Below, in pieces: positions 46,685 to 57,704 of a DNA stretch of 64,000 bases. The stretch comes from Stictocephala bisonia (lineage: Eukaryota > Arthropoda > Insecta > Hemiptera > Membracidae), in NCBI GenBank assembly GCA_035578905.1, contig JAQJVL010000321.1:62001-126000 (forward strand). The letters are read 5' to 3'. The position numbers were made by a program, and so were the translations under genes. The notes below the pieces were generated by a model, which had not been told where the DNA came from, ran no database searches, and worked only from the letters and a program-made list of their open reading frames with translations. The number at the start of each line of letters is the position of its first letter. Within the stretch, counting starts at the first letter, position 1.

Positions 46685-47485
46685 CAGAAATTATTTCCAC
46701 ACGGGTTTGAAGGTTGTTTCCAAAGGAACTAAGAGGCCTACGAAAAATCTAATCACATCATTGTTTTTCTCGTTTAATTTTACGTTTTTCCATGTACACA
46801 TTTACACTTCATTATATATTTTAATAATTATTATCCTAGTATGAACAAAAAGTACCGGAATTTTAACTAGTTTTTGCTGTACATCAAATTTACACCGTTA
46901 TTACTTGAAAGTCCGTTAATATATCGCATTTATATTTTAATACCTGGTTTATAGGATGTTTTCTATAAGTTTTATTAATTTTATAATTTTAACTTTTCGA
47001 GAAAAGAAGTTCTGATCTATTCTCTGAAACATTGTGTTCTTGGATTCTAGAGGCCGTAAAATTAATTACTTGGTCTTGTTGTAATCCTTATTACATATAT
47101 AGATACGATACATCATTTTCATGTGTGTAAGTGCAGTGATTTTAAATCGATTTAAATTAATTTAAATATAACTTTAAATTTATACATTTATATTGATTTA
47201 AAATCACTGCATCTATTTACACATATATAAATGATGTATCATAACTATACACGTCTTAAAGACTAAAACAAAACCAAGTTATAGATTTACGACCTCTAGA
47301 AGCCAAAAAAACAAAGTGATAAGAACTTTTTTTCTTGAAAGGTTAAAATTCTAAAATTTATAAAACTCACGTCAATACAAAACACAATTAAACAAGAAAA
47401 CAATGGTATGAATTAAGTTTTCTCAGGCTTCTTCGTTTCTTGGAAAATAATCTTCAAACTCGAGTGCACATAATTTTTCGTTTTA
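46685..47485. mobile_element. Foldback element, family F, second copy
   Basis: The left arm begins cacagaaattatttccacac and continues gtttgaaggttgtttcc; the right arm ends cttcaaactcgagtgcacat. The centre (47145-47220) is a hairpin of cagtgattttaaatcgattt against attgatttaaaatcactgc. It lies about 235 bases from the first copy in the same orientation sense, so the two palindromes are neighbours. Confidence 0.75.
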
Positions 47486-48249
47486 ATTGATGTGAATCAA
47501 ACCATTTTTGCACTCAAGTGTTAGACTTTGATTTTGACTAAAAATCAAAGATCTATAGGAGAATTACATCAAGCGTTTGATGTGACTTAGTGTAAAATTC
47601 GCATGTTTTTAAGTGGCATTGCATTGCTGAGTATACATTGCTTGAGTGGATAGGATGGTGGATAGAACAGAGAAAAAAAAAAAAGCTTGTATTAAAAATA
47701 TCTAAATGTATTGTCACTTGCATCGAAAATCAGAAATGCTCTTGGAGACATTACTGAGTTGGTGGTGTCGTCCCACCCACCCACTTATAGTGTTGATGCT
47801 CCTCCCTCATACCTATTTTGTAGGCTGTCGGTGGTAACTCCATCCGCCCACATTCGTATATATACTGGTAGCTCCCCTTCACTTACATATGATGGTAACG
47901 GACAAATAATGGAGAAATTAAATTACGTTATGAACAGGAATTTCCGATAAACGGATTTAAAATCGTATGTTTCCCTAAAACAAGTTATTACGTATATTGT
48001 ATTTATAATATACAATATTGTATATTGTATTTATAATAATTTATAGACCTAATGATTACAAGAAACATTAAGTTTTGAAAAAAAATTGGACGCACAGAAT
48101 GTGTGAATCCATTAAATCGTTGATTACAGTTAATATGAAAATAATATATATCAATATGAATAATGACTGGTTTCTCTCTCGTGTTGAGTAACCCTTTGTC
48201 GAGTGCATTATTACAAAATTCGTCGGTAATTCGAGTGAGTGCAATAATT
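47486..48249. other. Non-coding flank upstream of acetyl-CoA synthetase
   Basis: AT-rich, with a near-palindromic tatattgtatttataatataca stretch at about 47993-48045 and a C-rich patch at 47770-47800 (cccacccaccca) resembling the satellite words. The 79-codon frame at 47711-47950 has no support. Confidence 0.4.
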
Positions 48250-48385
48250 CGATTCAGTGAGAGGGAGGTGGGAGAAAGGAGGGAACTCCGGCGGTGTGAG
48301 TTGCGCGGCCGGCAAGGGCACTGACAGTTCACACCAGCGCGCCTCAGTGATCACACGCACACGGGCGTCCAGAGGTGTTGTCACG
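48250..48385 (+). promoter_or_regulatory. Probable core promoter and 5' untranslated region of acetyl-CoA synthetase
   Basis: The composition jumps from AT-rich to G/C- and CpG-rich. An insect-type initiator TCAGT is at 48254-48258, about 130 bases before the ATG, with no clear TATA box. The upstream in-frame ATG at 48257 would add 43 residues of low-complexity sequence not expected in this enzyme, so it is not taken as the start. Confidence 0.4.
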
Positions 48386-48690
48386 ATGAAGAAAACAGTG
48401 TACTCGCCCGATCCGGCACTCGTCAAGAAGTCTTACGTCAAGAGCTTGCAACAGTACAGAGAGTTGCACAAACGATCCATAGAAGACCCGGCCAAGTTCT
48501 GGGCAGACATCGCCTCTCAGTTCCACTGGGAAGTGCCATTCGACGTAAACAATTTCTGTTCACACAATTTCGACATAGACAAGGGCCCGATCAGTATAAA
48601 ATGGATGGAAGGGGCGAAGACCAACGTCTGCTACAACTTGTTGGACCGCAACATAAAGAACGGCATGGGCGACAAGATCGCCTACTACTG
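48386..48690 (+). CDS. AcCoAS: Acetyl-CoA synthetase, first coding exon
   Basis: This exon encodes the N-terminus of the AMP-forming acetate-CoA ligase (ACSS2 type), which turns acetate, ATP and CoA into acetyl-CoA in the cytosol and nucleus. The 101 full codons plus two bases match the family N-terminal (ACAS_N) domain: YRELHKRSIEDPAKFWADIA, HWEVPFDVNNFCSHNFD, ISIKWMEGAKTNVCYN and LLDRNIKNGMGDKIAYYW. The start ATG at 48386 is chosen because homology begins right after it (MKKTVYSPDPALVKKSYV) and the longer frame upstream looks like 5' UTR. The exon ends in TG|GTGAGT at 48690, splitting the Trp codon. No later exon (AMP-binding domain) was recognised before 64000, so intron 1 probably exceeds 15 kb. 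Confidence 0.95.
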
Positions 48691-49940
48691 GTGAGTCTGT
48701 GGGATTTCACAACAAAATAAACGGCTAAAGAACAATTATTTGATACTATAACTAGGTCACACATGAAGCATGTTTTCACATTCATACTCGTGCCTTCTTT
48801 TGTTTTATTATGTAAACGACCCATTTCGACAACTGTCATATTTATCAGTTGTAAATCAACAAACTTATGAATATGTCACTTGCTACCAATGTTTTTCCTC
48901 GAACGGAAATCACACAATTCTTTTCTTTACAAGCGAATACTAATTTTCATTACATTTATTCATAATATTTTACATATAAGTTACAGAAAAACTTATTTAC
49001 TGGGTCCAATTAAACTAATTCTTATTCGGTGCTGGGAATGGGCAATACAACAACCAAAACAACTATTCACTACTTGAAATTTCAAATGTACTTTTCAAAA
49101 ACACATTATTCTTGTGTATTTATGCTTATTTTGCCTTCATTAGACAGCCCGATATCTCTATTTCAACTAACATTATATACATTTACCAAGGTTGGGTGTT
49201 GACTGGAAGGCTACATGTTTATTAGTCGAATCAGCCAACGTAAACAAATCACAATACACGTTCGACCAACAAGCCAAAAAACTTCCAAGGCTTGTTGACC
49301 TACTTTTGTTATGTTTACATTAAAACATTCGATTTGTCATATAATCGGCTCGTAGAGTACATATATACCACTTTGGTATTCGTGAAGATGTGCTGTATCC
49401 CAGCTATTTGGGGACAAAATGTTGCGGAGAGTGTAGACGAGAAGTTCTGTTGTCATGGGGTCCGCTCAATGGTTGCCATCAGATTCGATACTACTGGAAA
49501 AGTTGGGAGAATCCGTGTTGGGTCGTAGTCAGGGTCCAGTTGTTACCAAGGAAAGATAACCTAGTTAGTATGCTAGCCATTGAACTGAAAATCAGACCAA
49601 TTCTACGTGGTTCAGATTCCTATTCAGGTGTAGGTCTCTTAAATTGCCCTGGCTATTGAGATATTTAAAAAATGCCTTTTCCAAGCCTAAGTCGAACTCA
49701 GTCAATAACCAGACTATACAGGTCATCCCCACTCATATGCGCCAGAAAATTTCACGAGCTGTTTTGGTGTATTATATCTGATAATCTGAGTAATATTTTT
49801 TAAAGTCTTTTTCGGAATGTCCCCGCATTTGTTTATCAATGATTAATCATCCAACGAAGTAGCAAGTTGACATGGATATATAAGCAAGCAACTCGTCAAC
49901 TTATATCTATTAAATCTTAACCTAACCAAACCTTAGCTAA
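48691..49940. other. Start of intron 1 of acetyl-CoA synthetase
   Basis: Begins with the donor gtgagt. Apart from the diverged family S copy (49388-49765) it is featureless AT-rich sequence. Confidence 0.6.
49388..49765 (+). repeat. SINE-like element, diverged copy (family S)
   Basis: Shares 'tgctgtatcccagctatttggggac', 'ggggtccgctcaatggttgcc', 'gaaaatcagaccaattctacgtgg' and 'attgccctggctattg' with 38000-38458, at clearly lower identity. The two short plus-strand frames here lie within the repeat. Confidence 0.6.
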
Positions 49941-52648
49941 AGCCGGTCCCACACTATTCGCGAACATGCCCGAATGTTCGTGTAGATGACAAATGTTCAG
50001 TGAAAGCTGGGAGCCTCGCGAATGTTCGCGTGAATATTCGGGGTTCGCAGACATTCGTCTATGTTCGCTCTGGAGGTGTTTTTGGACCGCATCAAAGGAG
50101 ACGAATGTTTGGGAAGTTCCCACACTATTTGCGAATATTCAGTGACGTGGGATTCAAGCGGGCTGTATCTTCTGATATGTTCAATTAAGTATCTAATATT
50201 AATTATATCGCTTATTTATTCAGTACAATGTAGTAACTGAGGAATATTTAACTTCAATCTAACATATAACATTTGCTGATTATAAGTCTCAGTAACTTTT
50301 ACGATATAAACTAATGAAGGACGTAGTAATACACTAAAACTACTTAGAACGTGGGGTAATAAACTAATGAAGGACGTAGTAATACACTAAAACTACTTAG
50401 AACGTGGGGTAATAAACTAATGAAGGACGTAGTAATACACTAAAATTACTTAGAACGTGGGGTAATAAACTAACGAAGGACGTAGTAATACACTAAAACT
50501 ACTTAGAACGTGGGGTAATAAACTAATGAAGGACGTAGTAATACACTAAAACTACTTAGAACGTGGGGTAATAAACTAATGAAGGACGTAGTAATACACT
50601 AAAACTACTTAGAACGTGGGGTAATAAACTAACGAAGGACGTAGTAATACACTAAAACTACTTAGAACGTGGGGTAATAAACTAACGAAGGACGTAGTAA
50701 TACACTAAAACTACTTAGAACGTGGGGTAATAAACTAACGAAGGACGTAGTAATACACTAAAACTACTTAGAACGTGGGGTAATAAACTAATGAAGGACG
50801 TAGTAATACACTAAAACTACTTAGAACGTGGGGTAATAAACTAATGAAGGACGTAGTAATACACTAAAACTACTTAGAACGTGGGGTAATAAACTAATGA
50901 AGGACGTAGTAATACACTAAAACTACTTAGAACGTGGGGTAATAAACTAATGAAGGACGTAGTAATACACTAAAATTACTTAGAACGTGGGGTAATAAAC
51001 TAACGAAGGACGTAGTAATACACTAAAACTACTTAGAACGTGGGGTAATAAACTAATGAAGGACGTAGTAATACACTAAAACTACTTAGAACGTGGGGTA
51101 ATAAACTAATGAAGGACGTAGTAATACACTAAAACTACTTAGAACGTGGGGTAATAAACTAACGGAGGACGTAGTAATACACTAAAACTACTTAGAACGT
51201 GGGGTAATAAACTAACGAAGGACGTAGTAATACACTAAAACTACTTAGAACGTGGGGTAATAAACTAATAAAGGACGTAGTAATACACTAAAACTACTTA
51301 GAACGTGGGGTAATAAACTAATGAAGGACGTAGTAATACACTAAAACTACTTAGAACGTGGGGTAATAAACTAACGAAGGACGTAGTAATACACTAAAAC
51401 TACTTAGAACGTGGGGTAATAAACTAATGAAGGACGTAGTAATACACTAAAACTACTTAGAACGTGGGGTAATAAACTAATGAAGGACGTAGTAATACAC
51501 TAAAACTACTTAGAACGTGGGGTAATAAACTAATGAAGGACGTAGTAATACACTAAAACTACTTAGAACGTGGGGTAATAAACTAATGAAGGACGTAGTA
51601 ATACACTAAAACTACTTAGAACGTGGGGTAATAAACTAATGAAGGACGTAGTAATACACTAAAACTACTTAGAACGAGGGGTAATAAAATGCGATAGTTA
51701 TAAATGTACGAAAACTAAGATAATGAATTTGTATTTTACGGCCTGTAATTTTAAAGAGTAATTTAAATATCATGATAACTGTACCAATCAGAATATCTGT
51801 GACTGTTTTTCATCAGGTTTCAGAAATTAAAGAAGGCATATTACGCATTTGGTTGGATAGTAAATTAACTAAAAAACCATATAGGCCTAAATACGTATAT
51901 TGAGAAGACAGTCTCATCAGAGATACCACTGACGATGCCACATCAAAGTATGGGTGAAACGTTTGGTGATGTAAATAACACCTTGACGCTGTTGTTAGGG
52001 GAAGCTTTAATTTTTAATAATGACACCGGCCGCTTAAGCCTACGAACAAAGATAATTACGTTGAGAATGGGAAAATCAATTGAGTTGCAATTCTACATAT
52101 AAGAAATATTTGAACCCAACATAATTTTATTTGATTAATTATGTTTATGCAACAGATAGACACTAAGGTATTACTATGCGACCACACTAATACGTATTAT
52201 CCGATTATTTATTTTTCATTAAAGATTACATGGAATTTTGGTCATCATTGGCTTTAAAGTCAACTTTTTAATACTGTAATATTGAATTCTGAAATTGAAT
52301 ACAAGTCAGAGTCACTTCTATTGTATTATTTATTTAAATTCTTAATAGACATTGGGTAATTACGTTATTTATACTGTATATAAAAACGTCCATCCAGATT
52401 CTCCTTTTTTCTACGGCATTGGTATAGATGTGAAACTGAACAACTTCAGCTGCAAGAACGCAGACATCATCATCGGAGTCATCCATCTTTTTTACTGAAC
52501 CTTTGTCTAGAAGTTGGCCAAATGTTCACCCGAATGTTCGTGGGAGCGACATTCGTCCTCAAAACCACCGACCGAATGTTCAGCGAACATTCGGGCGAAT
52601 ACTTGTCCTGACCAGTCGGCTGTGTTCGCGAATAGCGTGAGACCTGCT
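49941..52648. mobile_element. PIF/Harbinger-like element, 2708 bp, non-autonomous
   Basis: The terminal inverted repeats agree over about 26 bases with three mismatches: left AGCCGGTCCCACACTATTCG, right (reverse complement) AGCAGGTCTCACGCTATTCG, both continuing CGAACA. A 3-bp target duplication TAA flanks it (49938-49940, 52649-52651), typical of PIF/Harbinger. Sub-terminal zones (49970-50150, 52510-52620) carry many cgaatgttcg-like words that could be transposase-binding sites. There is no transposase frame; half of the interior is a 53-bp tandem array. Confidence 0.85.
50305..51690. repeat. 53-bp satellite, about 26 units, inside the Harbinger-like element
   Basis: The unit reads taataaactaatgaaggacg, tagtaatacactaaaactac, ttagaacgtgggg. 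Units are nearly identical, with a recurring C/T variant (aatgaagg or aacgaagg) and rare others, which points to very recent expansion or homogenisation. The array stops before both sub-terminal zones of the host element. Confidence 0.97.
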
Positions 52649-52657
52649 TAACAATCC

Positions 52658-53245
52658 ATGAGGAAACAAAGGTTGTTGGACATTTGCCATAATTACGTGA
52701 AGAATACCAATCACGACGTTTCGATTCGGTAAACCAAAATCTTTTTCAAGTGCTAAAAACTAAATTACATCTAAACAAACATGTTCTAAAACTACGTTCT
52801 TCAACTAATTAACTTGTCTACATTAATTATCTACATTTTAACCTAGAATCTAGAATGGGGTACAACTAAATGAACTACTACTAAATCTAAAAATTTTAAC
52901 TGGATAATTAATATAACTAATTAGGTGGAGCCGAAGTCATGATATAAACTTTTTTTCAGTTGATACCATGACATCGGCAGCTCCTAATTAGTTATATTAA
53001 TTAAACCAGTTAAAAGTTTTAGATTTAGTAGAAGTTCATTTTGTTGTACCCCATTCTTGGTTAAAATGCAGACAGTTAATTTAGATAAGTTAATTAGTTT
53101 AAGAACGTATTTTTAGAATATTTTTTTAAGATGTAATTTAGTTTTTAGCACTTGAAAAAGATCTGGGTTTTACCAAATCGGAACTTCGTCAATGGTATTT
53201 TTCACGTAACGATGGCAAATATCCAACAAACTTTGTCTTCCTCAT
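52658..53245. mobile_element. Foldback element, family G, 588 bp
   Basis: The arms of about 285 bases are reverse complements with modest divergence: atgaggaaacaaaggttgtt at the left against aacaaactttgtcttcctcat at the right, and ggtggagccgaagtcatgat against accatgacatcggcagctcc next to a spacer of about 20 bases. It starts 6 bases after the target duplication of the Harbinger-like element. A solo arm of the family is at 37418-37714. Confidence 0.85.
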
Positions 53246-55956
53246 CTGAAACTCCATCATTAACAAATTTCAAAAACAAATCTAACAAACAACCCATAGT
53301 GGAAGCCTAACCTAACCTAATTACCAAACGGCGGCGATTAAAGGATGGCACTTATTTTCTTATAGGTCAAAACCACGTGACCACTAATATCAAAGTTTCA
53401 AAAGTACATTGTTTGTAAGTTTGGTTTAGTTCTAGACATGATAATTAGTCTTAAACATATGCCGGGACATTCCGAGAAAGACCCGATTTTCCCCTACTAT
53501 TTTACTACACATTGAAATAATTTCAGGTTAAACAAAAGATCATTAATAACTTAAAAAGGGTCTTCATTCTTAAAAGTTTAACGCTGATTCGTTTAAAAGG
53601 AATAAACATTCTTTTAAGTAGGGTGGATAAGCCGACAGGTGTTGTATTCGTAAGGACGACAGACGAGTGTGTACAAGAGACGAAGAGACTGCGAATCAGT
53701 GTTGCCAGACTTCAAACATAAAATATGGGGAAACCACGAAATTATCGTACGCTTTTCAAAAAGGTAAATTATCATTTTTTTAGCCAGTTTATCAGTATCA
53801 ATAATCGGTGTCGATTTATTTTCACCTTTCTATTCACGAATATTAACACATACAAGTAGTTTTATTTCATATAAATATTTTATTTTAAGATATACAGAAC
53901 TAAAATAAAAAGTATCTCGGTACAGCACACACAGCAGTGCTTTGGACTACATCAGTACAACAGCAAGATTACCACTGGAGGAATAACAAACAATGAAGGG
54001 ATGTAACTAAACAAGGTTAAGTTCTGGTCTAAGGGGTAAAAAGAACTTATTGCCCTGCTAGGCTTCGTATTAAACTAAAACCATTGGTGTTTTATCGTCT
54101 CGCCAGAATTAATGTATTTTATCGTACATTATGCTAATTCATCGTATCATCGTACGCAATTATTTTGCATGGGGAGACTTCAGAACTATAATTATTGAAA
54201 AAACGATAGTTATCGTGTCTGGCAACACTGCTGCGAATAGATAAGATAATGTCGTGTATGAAGACATGGGTGAGTCAGAGTGAGAAGGAGAGCATACTAA
54301 TGTATCGGTCCTAACAAGACATGTAAAATGTATGAGTGTAGCCACAAGGTATGAGGGGAGGCCTAGCAATAAATACTGTATTGATTAATACAGTAGTACC
54401 ATTTACTATAGAGACAAGAAGACTGTCCGAAGGTTTTCCAGTTCCATCAAATTATTCTTTATTTAGTTAATTTTCCGACTTAACTTTAGAGTGTTTTTAC
54501 AGAAATGGCTGGAACTACGAGGAGTTTCAGAATGATAGGGACCAATGGCGTGACGATGTAAGCCAGATGCAACTTAGCCTTTACGTCTTTTGTTGTTGTC
54601 ACGTTTAAGTTCTTTGGATGGACCTGTTTTATAACCTACTGTACTTGATTGATTTTGTGAATTTGAGTGTGATCGTGGACTTTACATTATTTTTTCCTAC
54701 TGTTTATATATTGTTCTTATCGCATCATTTATATCGTTCTGTAATATTGTTGTTTGAACCAATTATATTATACATTTTCTAGCGGAATTCTACCTCAACA
54801 AGTTGTTTCTGTCTGTCGTATGTCAAACGCAGTAAGTACTCTTGGCAACACCGCGCTTGAGAGCTTCACTCAAATGCCACTAAGCGCGCTCATCTTAACA
54901 TGAAATTAAGTATAGTTCTTATACTATCTTCACAGGTAGCGCCAGCAGTCCCCCTCTTTCTGTCTCTTTTCATCACATGCTAAAGTAACAAATGGTTGCT
55001 CTACTATTGTCTAAGCGCTTATTTGAAACTAGCGCAGACGCAGTAAGTGCATTGCTTTGGTCTGTTTGTTTCTATGATCAATTTTAGTACTTATTTGTTA
55101 TGTTTGTTACGTAGGTGAACAGTTAGAAGTATGACTGAGTATTGTACATTCAACTATCCATTTATTTACATTCATTATAGTGTATAAGTAAAATTATATC
55201 CTCGTCCTTAAGAACTGTGCCATTTTGAAAATTACGTAACGTTTTGAGTGCAAGGCGTATAAGTATAATGGTCAGCTGGTGTGTCTACAAAAATAATAAT
55301 AAAGACGAATTTAAAATAAAAAAAATAAAAATAAAAAATAAATAAAAACAAAAACCAAAAACAAATAAAAAATAAAAAATAAAAAAATTTATTCAGTTGA
55401 ATTGCTAAGAAATGGCTCTTCGAAACGTATTGCTTGTGTTTCTACCAATACTGTCTAACGTTGTACCAAGCATTTTATTCACATTGTTGGCCTCTAACAA
55501 AACTGTTTTAAAAATGATTAAATAACTTTCTATAACTCTACATATATATGAATTATTTTTCCATTACAATAAATTAATAGTTAAGAACTATAATAGTTAA
55601 TTGACTTGAATTTGAACAAATAAAATAAATAAAACATCTTATTCCCAAAACAGTCTTTCGATTAATGGCCAACTTTAAATGTAGTTTTACGTTTTCAAAA
55701 CTAGCTTATTTTTTTAACTAGAGTATATTCGAACCCATGTACTTGAATTTTTATACTCAAAACATCATAGCAACAATTTTAACAAGTGTTTATAGAATTG
55801 TGAAATCGTAAAAATGTTTGTTAATGTTAAACTATATCTGACGATACGTGTTTTGGGGACATGTTTTTATTTGTGTTCTTATTTTTATAGAGAGCCATTG
55901 TTCACACATTCGTTTTAAAATATATCTGTAACGGATATCGACTAATTTATTGCCTA
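53246..55956. other. Intron sequence, no gene seen
   Basis: AT-rich. A diverged inverted similarity links 53690-53780 (gtgttgccagac ... atcgtacgc) with 54130-54240 (gcgtacgatgat-type words, gtctggcaacac), which may be another decayed foldback. An A-rich simple repeat lies at 55287-55388. Confidence 0.45.
55287..55388. repeat. A-rich simple repeat
   Basis: About 100 bases of aaataaaaat-type sequence with almost no G. It may be the tail of a retroposed copy, but no body was identified. Confidence 0.75.
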
Positions 55957-56800
55957 CAGGGTGGAAAATAAGTTTAACATTTTCTCAACCGTTCCAGATA
56001 AAGCAATAAACCTCATCACACATAAACATGATCTAAAATAGTACTTTTAGCCGTAACTGCATAATTTCTACCTCTCCCTGGGGACGGCCTGCTTGGAGAC
56101 CAAAGAAAATCTTCAATACAAGCGTGTAGTCCATCCATATTAAATTTTAAGGTCTTTATCAGCAGAAAACAATGCCGTAAACTTTACCTCTAATGAACAA
56201 CGGGTTTAAACATGGTAGCCATTTGAAGTCCAACAATTATCTGAGATTAATTTGCTGTCATTTTGCATACAACAGCCCTTTTGCCGTTAGATTTGTGTTA
56301 TGTTAGGTAATAGGCACATTTAACCTTTGACCTTAATTAAAACCTTTCTTCTTACTCCTAGTGGGCGATCCACCAGGAATTGCAGCACCCTACTTTATAA
56401 GTCTTAGTAGTAGGTTTCTTTACCTGTAAACATTATAAAGCTTTTAGGTTTGGTATCTAAAGTGGTTGAATTATCGTTCAATTATTCCACAATTTTACAA
56501 TGCTTAGCCAATACTCACTTAGAATGGCTGTCATTTCCAAGTTCGTGGTCCATTTGATGTGAAATTGGTGGCAATGTGTTCTATTTATAAAGACATTTAA
56601 TTTGATATGCATAGTTACATATAATTATATTAAATATTTTCTTTGTACTCCAAGTGGGCTGTCCCCAGGAAGCCATAGAAATTATACACTTGTGACAAAA
56701 AGCACAATTTTATATCCTGTTTTTGTTTACTGAGTTTCGATGCTTTATCTGGAACAGTTTAGAAAATGTTATTCTGTATCAGGATTTATTTTCCACGCTG
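55957..56800. mobile_element. Foldback MITE, 844 bp, TA target duplication
   Basis: The ends are CAGGGTGGAAAATAA at the left and CAGCGTGGAAAATAA (reverse complement) at the right, flanked by TA (55955-55956, 56801-56802). Inner mirrored blocks include ttccagataaagca, tccctggggacggcctgctt against tcctggggacagcccacttg, and ccaaagaaaat. There is no transposase. It has the same TA-flanked CAGGGTG-type ends as 25943-26646, but a different interior. Confidence 0.8.
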
Positions 56801-56862
56801 TATATTATTATTATTTGCGTTGAAGTCGACTAAGGACTAAGTAGAATCTTTCAACAATGCAC

Positions 56863-57310
56863 TCAATTTTTCTTCAATTTTTCACCTGCTCGTCTCTTTT
56901 GTTCCCAACACAAATTCATTTGATCACTGAATTTTCGTTTTCTTTCTTCTGTCCATAAGGCTCCTGTTTTCGTTTTTTGCGTTCTTTCTGAAAATTTTAC
57001 TTCATGTATAATTTTTTGTATGATTTTCTGTCTTCGAAATCTTTGTTTTTATTCCCAACTTTTTGGCATTTTGTCTTAATTCTTCTATCCATTCTACTGT
57101 TGGTTTATGGCGTATTGTTTTCATGATTTGTTTTGTGAGTTTATTGTCATTCAGTCTTTGAGTGTGTCCATAGAATTTTAGTCTTCTCTTTTTCATTGTT
57201 GCTGTTATTTTTTCTATGTGTTCTTTGTTGCTCCTGATTCTATATTTAGATTCATCTCGTCTTTTGTAGTCCTAAGATTTTTCGTATTATTCTTCTTTCC
57301 AGTTTCGCTC
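56863..57310 (-). pseudogene. C-terminal fragment of a LINE endonuclease-reverse transcriptase
   Basis: The minus-strand peptide blocks ERRIIRKILGLQKT, YRIRSNKEHIEKI, MKKRRLKFYGHTQRLNDNKL, TVEWIEELRQNAKKLGI and TGALWTEERKRKFSDQMN follow the order of the post-RT region of LINEs often annotated as endonuclease-reverse transcriptase in insects. Frameshifts occur near 57255 and before 57000. The upstream RT and endonuclease are missing, so this is an old truncated copy, unrelated to the LINE at 14274. Confidence 0.75.
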
Positions 57311-57646
57311 ATTTTCTATGTCTGATTTCCATACTTGGGATTAACGATTAAAAATAATTAACGATTACATTTAATCGTTACTTTTTCTATTAACTTTTTA
57401 ACTTATTCGTTAGTTTTGGTAATGTTTAACTTCTAACTTTAACTAGTTGAAAATTTGGCTAACGGTTAAAGTAACTCAGTTAGTTTTTCAAATGTGATAA
57501 AAGGTGCCATTTGGTCCGAAGAATGTGGACTGAACAGAAAGTATCTAAAACTCAGGTCAAAGACCGATTGTTTTCCTCATCCCCCAATTCTTTTTTCCAA
57601 ACAAGAATTTTGTATTTCATGTATTTGTAAATATTGGAAAATAAAT

Positions 57647-57704
57647 CATTTACTCATTTACTCATTTACTCATTTACTCATTTACTCATTTACTCATTTA
57701 CTCA
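57647..57704. repeat. (ATTTACTC)n microsatellite
   Basis: About seven 8-base units of catttact. The open frame that crosses it (57494-57736) is not supported as a gene. Confidence 0.95.

Noticed and set aside
48257..48385. Upstream in-frame start for acetyl-CoA synthetase
   Set aside because: The added 43 residues are low-complexity and CpG-rich UTR-like. Family similarity begins at the ATG at 48386.
53300..53325. Telomere-like cctaacctaacctaa (also near 24080)
   Set aside because: Only two to three TTAGG-type units, far too few for a telomere or an interstitial telomere block.
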